This document shows positions 63,000 to 64,000 of a stretch of 64,000 bases of DNA, one piece after another; position 1 is the first letter of the stretch, and every line of letters begins with the position of its first letter. The notes beneath the pieces are model-generated. The model did no database searches. It had not been told where the DNA came from and saw nothing but the letters and a program-made list of their open reading frames with translations. The stretch is from Aliikangiella sp. G2MR2-5 (lineage in GTDB: Bacteria > Pseudomonadota > Gammaproteobacteria > Enterobacterales > Kangiellaceae). The DNA is taken from contig NZ_JADPQF010000001.1 of NCBI RefSeq assembly GCF_015687155.1, positions 1,364,001-1,428,000 on the forward strand, read 5' to 3'. The position numbers were made by a program, and so were the translations under genes.

Positions 63000-64000
63000 T
63001 TATTTAGATTCCTGAATTTTTACTTTCCAAATTTGAGGTCCCGTCTTATGTACTGAGTCGCCATTAGTGTCTACGGCTACAGTTACAGGCATATCTTTAA
63101 CCTCAAACTCATAAATTGCTTCCATTCCGAGCTCTTCAAACGCGACAACTCGAGACTCTTTGATGGCTTTGGAAACGAGATAGGCAGCACCGCCTACAGC
63201 CATTAAATAAACAGCTTTATTCTTTTTGATGGCGGCCAAAGCAGTATCTCCACGCTCTGCTTTGCCGATCATTCCCATAAGTCCCAAACCGCCTTCGCTT
63301 TTTGAGTTAAGCATCATTTCAGAGTACTTATCCATCCGCGTCGAAGTTGTTGGTCCAGCAGGCCCTACAACTTCATCCCGTACAGGGTCAACCGGGCCTA
63401 CGTAATAGATGAAGCGATTTTCAAAATCAACACCTTCAGGAAGGCTTTCGCCGCTATCTAGCAGGTCTTTGATCCGCTTATGCGCAGCGTCGCGTCCGGT
63501 AAGAATTTTGCCTGACAACAACAATGTATCACCAGGTTTCCAGCTTTCAATTTCATCCTGAGAAATATTATCAAGGTTAACTTCCTTAATATTGTCAGAT
63601 TTTTCCTGAGTAATAACCGGCCAGTCAGCAAGGCTTGGAGCTTCAATAAATGAAGGTCCGGACCCGTTCAATTCAAAATGGGCGTGACGAGTTGCTGCAC
63701 AGTTTGGAATCATTGCTACAGGCAAAGAGGCAGCATGAGTTGGGCAATCATTAATCTTGATATCGAGCACTGTAGTCAGCCCTCCTAGTCCTTGGGCCCC
63801 TATTCCCAGCTCATTAACTTTTTCGTATAACTCTACTCTCAACTTTTCAACCGGGGTTTCCGGCCCTTTTTCTATTAGCTCATGAATATTGATAGGATCC
63901 ATCAACGACTCTTTTGCCATAACCATGGCTTTCTCAGCCGTTCCGCCAATTCCTAACCCAAGCATACCAGGAGGACACCATCCAGCCCCCATCGTCGGTA
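63000..64000 (-). CDS. class I fumarate hydratase (partial)
   Basis: The gene continues beyond the right edge; 333 C-terminal codons are visible. Landmarks are GAGWCPPGMLGLGIGGTAEKAM, with a cysteine in the family's iron-sulfur region, MAKESLMDPINIHELIEKGP, LGIGAQGLGGLTTVLDIKI, and ETHPASLPVAM-type sequence (CPTHAASLPVAMIPNC). The C-terminal half holds FIYYVGPVDPVRDEVVGPAGPTTSTRMD. Fumarase class I interconverts fumarate and malate in the TCA cycle. The stop codon is at 63000. Confidence 0.93.
   Translation of the reverse strand, partial: PTMGAGWCPPGMLGLGIGGTAEKAMVMAKESLMDPINIHELIEKGPETPVEKLRVELYEKVNELGIGAQGLGGLTTVLDIKINDCPTHAASLPVAMIPNCAATRHAHFELNGSGPSFIEAPSLADWPVITQEKSDNIKEVNLDNISQDEIESWKPGDTLLLSGKILTGRDAAHKRIKDLLDSGESLPEGVDFENRFIYYVGPVDPVRDEVVGPAGPTTSTRMDKYSEMMLNSKSEGGLGLMGMIGKAERGDTALAAIKKNKAVYLMAVGGAAYLVSKAIKESRVVAFEELGMEAIYEFEVKDMPVTVAVDTNGDSVHKTGPQIWKVKIQESK

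Overview
The window looks like a chromosomal segment of an AT-rich, probably marine gammaproteobacterium. The evidence is the gene set and order: gcvR-bcp close to perM/tusA/bepA, nudJ-mnmA-hflD, a PolB-type DNA polymerase II, FabV, HtpG, AcnD/PrpF, MoaCDE and RsuA. An affiliation near Kangiellaceae/Aliikangiella is only a guess. I see no rRNA, tRNA, IS element, prophage or CRISPR array. Several start codons are TTG (pykA, bepA, rsuA, the cytochrome-rhodanese gene) or GTG.

Layout. 1-3.3 kb: an RND exporter with a LolA-like outer-membrane partner (minus strand). 3.4-8.5 kb: rhodanese, lipid-anchored M3 peptidase, periplasmic solute-binding protein, FabV. 8.7-10.1 kb: three small unrecognised proteins. 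10.1-16.9 kb: HtpG, pyruvate kinase, GcvR, Bcp, PIN-PhoH protein, small lipoprotein. 16.9-24.7 kb: PerM-type permease, TusA, BepA, a calcium-binding-motif protein, DNA polymerase II, and a transglutaminase-like/TPR lipoprotein. 25-31 kb: PLP decarboxylase, YceH, formate/nitrite channel, oxidoreductase, a VOC protein and a small gene remnant interrupted by an amber codon. 31.3-35.2 kb: a stress island with a tandem universal stress protein, a small unknown protein, a sigma-54 activator with a degenerate receiver, and Dps. 35.3-37.1 kb: cytochrome c-rhodanese fusion and a secreted coiled-coil protein. 37.3-42.2 kb: prpF, acnD and a GntR/FCD regulator. 42.2-45.5 kb: VOC, DUF2238 and DUF2237 proteins and an M14 carboxypeptidase. 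45.7-51.5 kb: two PH-domain membrane proteins, a C15-like lipoprotein, Nth, an LptA-like small protein and a lipoprotein. 51.7-56.1 kb: rsuA, moaE, moaD, moaC, then divergent nudJ-mnmA-hflD. 56.3-60.5 kb: diguanylate cyclase, small membrane protein, secreted Ig-repeat protein, unknown protein. 60.6-64 kb: prpC, prpB and a class I fumarase running off the window end.

The most interesting signal is at 31.3-35.2 kb. Upstream of dps and of the universal-stress-protein gene there are sigma-54-type -24/-12 elements. Each is preceded by a near-identical 18-bp dyad (16 of 18 bases shared, core CGGYT-N6-AACCG) whose centre lies exactly 73.5 bp from the conserved C of its -12 element. The gene between the two promoters encodes a sigma-54 activator whose receiver lacks the phospho-acceptor aspartate. 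I infer a self-contained stress regulon (activator, Dps, tandem USP, small unknown protein).

The 2-methylcitrate pathway is split: the regulator, acnD and prpF lie about 19 kb from prpB and prpC, and two TTGTCGACAA palindromes precede the regulator. Other unusual proteins are a peptidase-C15-like lipoprotein with Ser in place of the catalytic Cys, and the diheme cytochrome c-rhodanese fusion.
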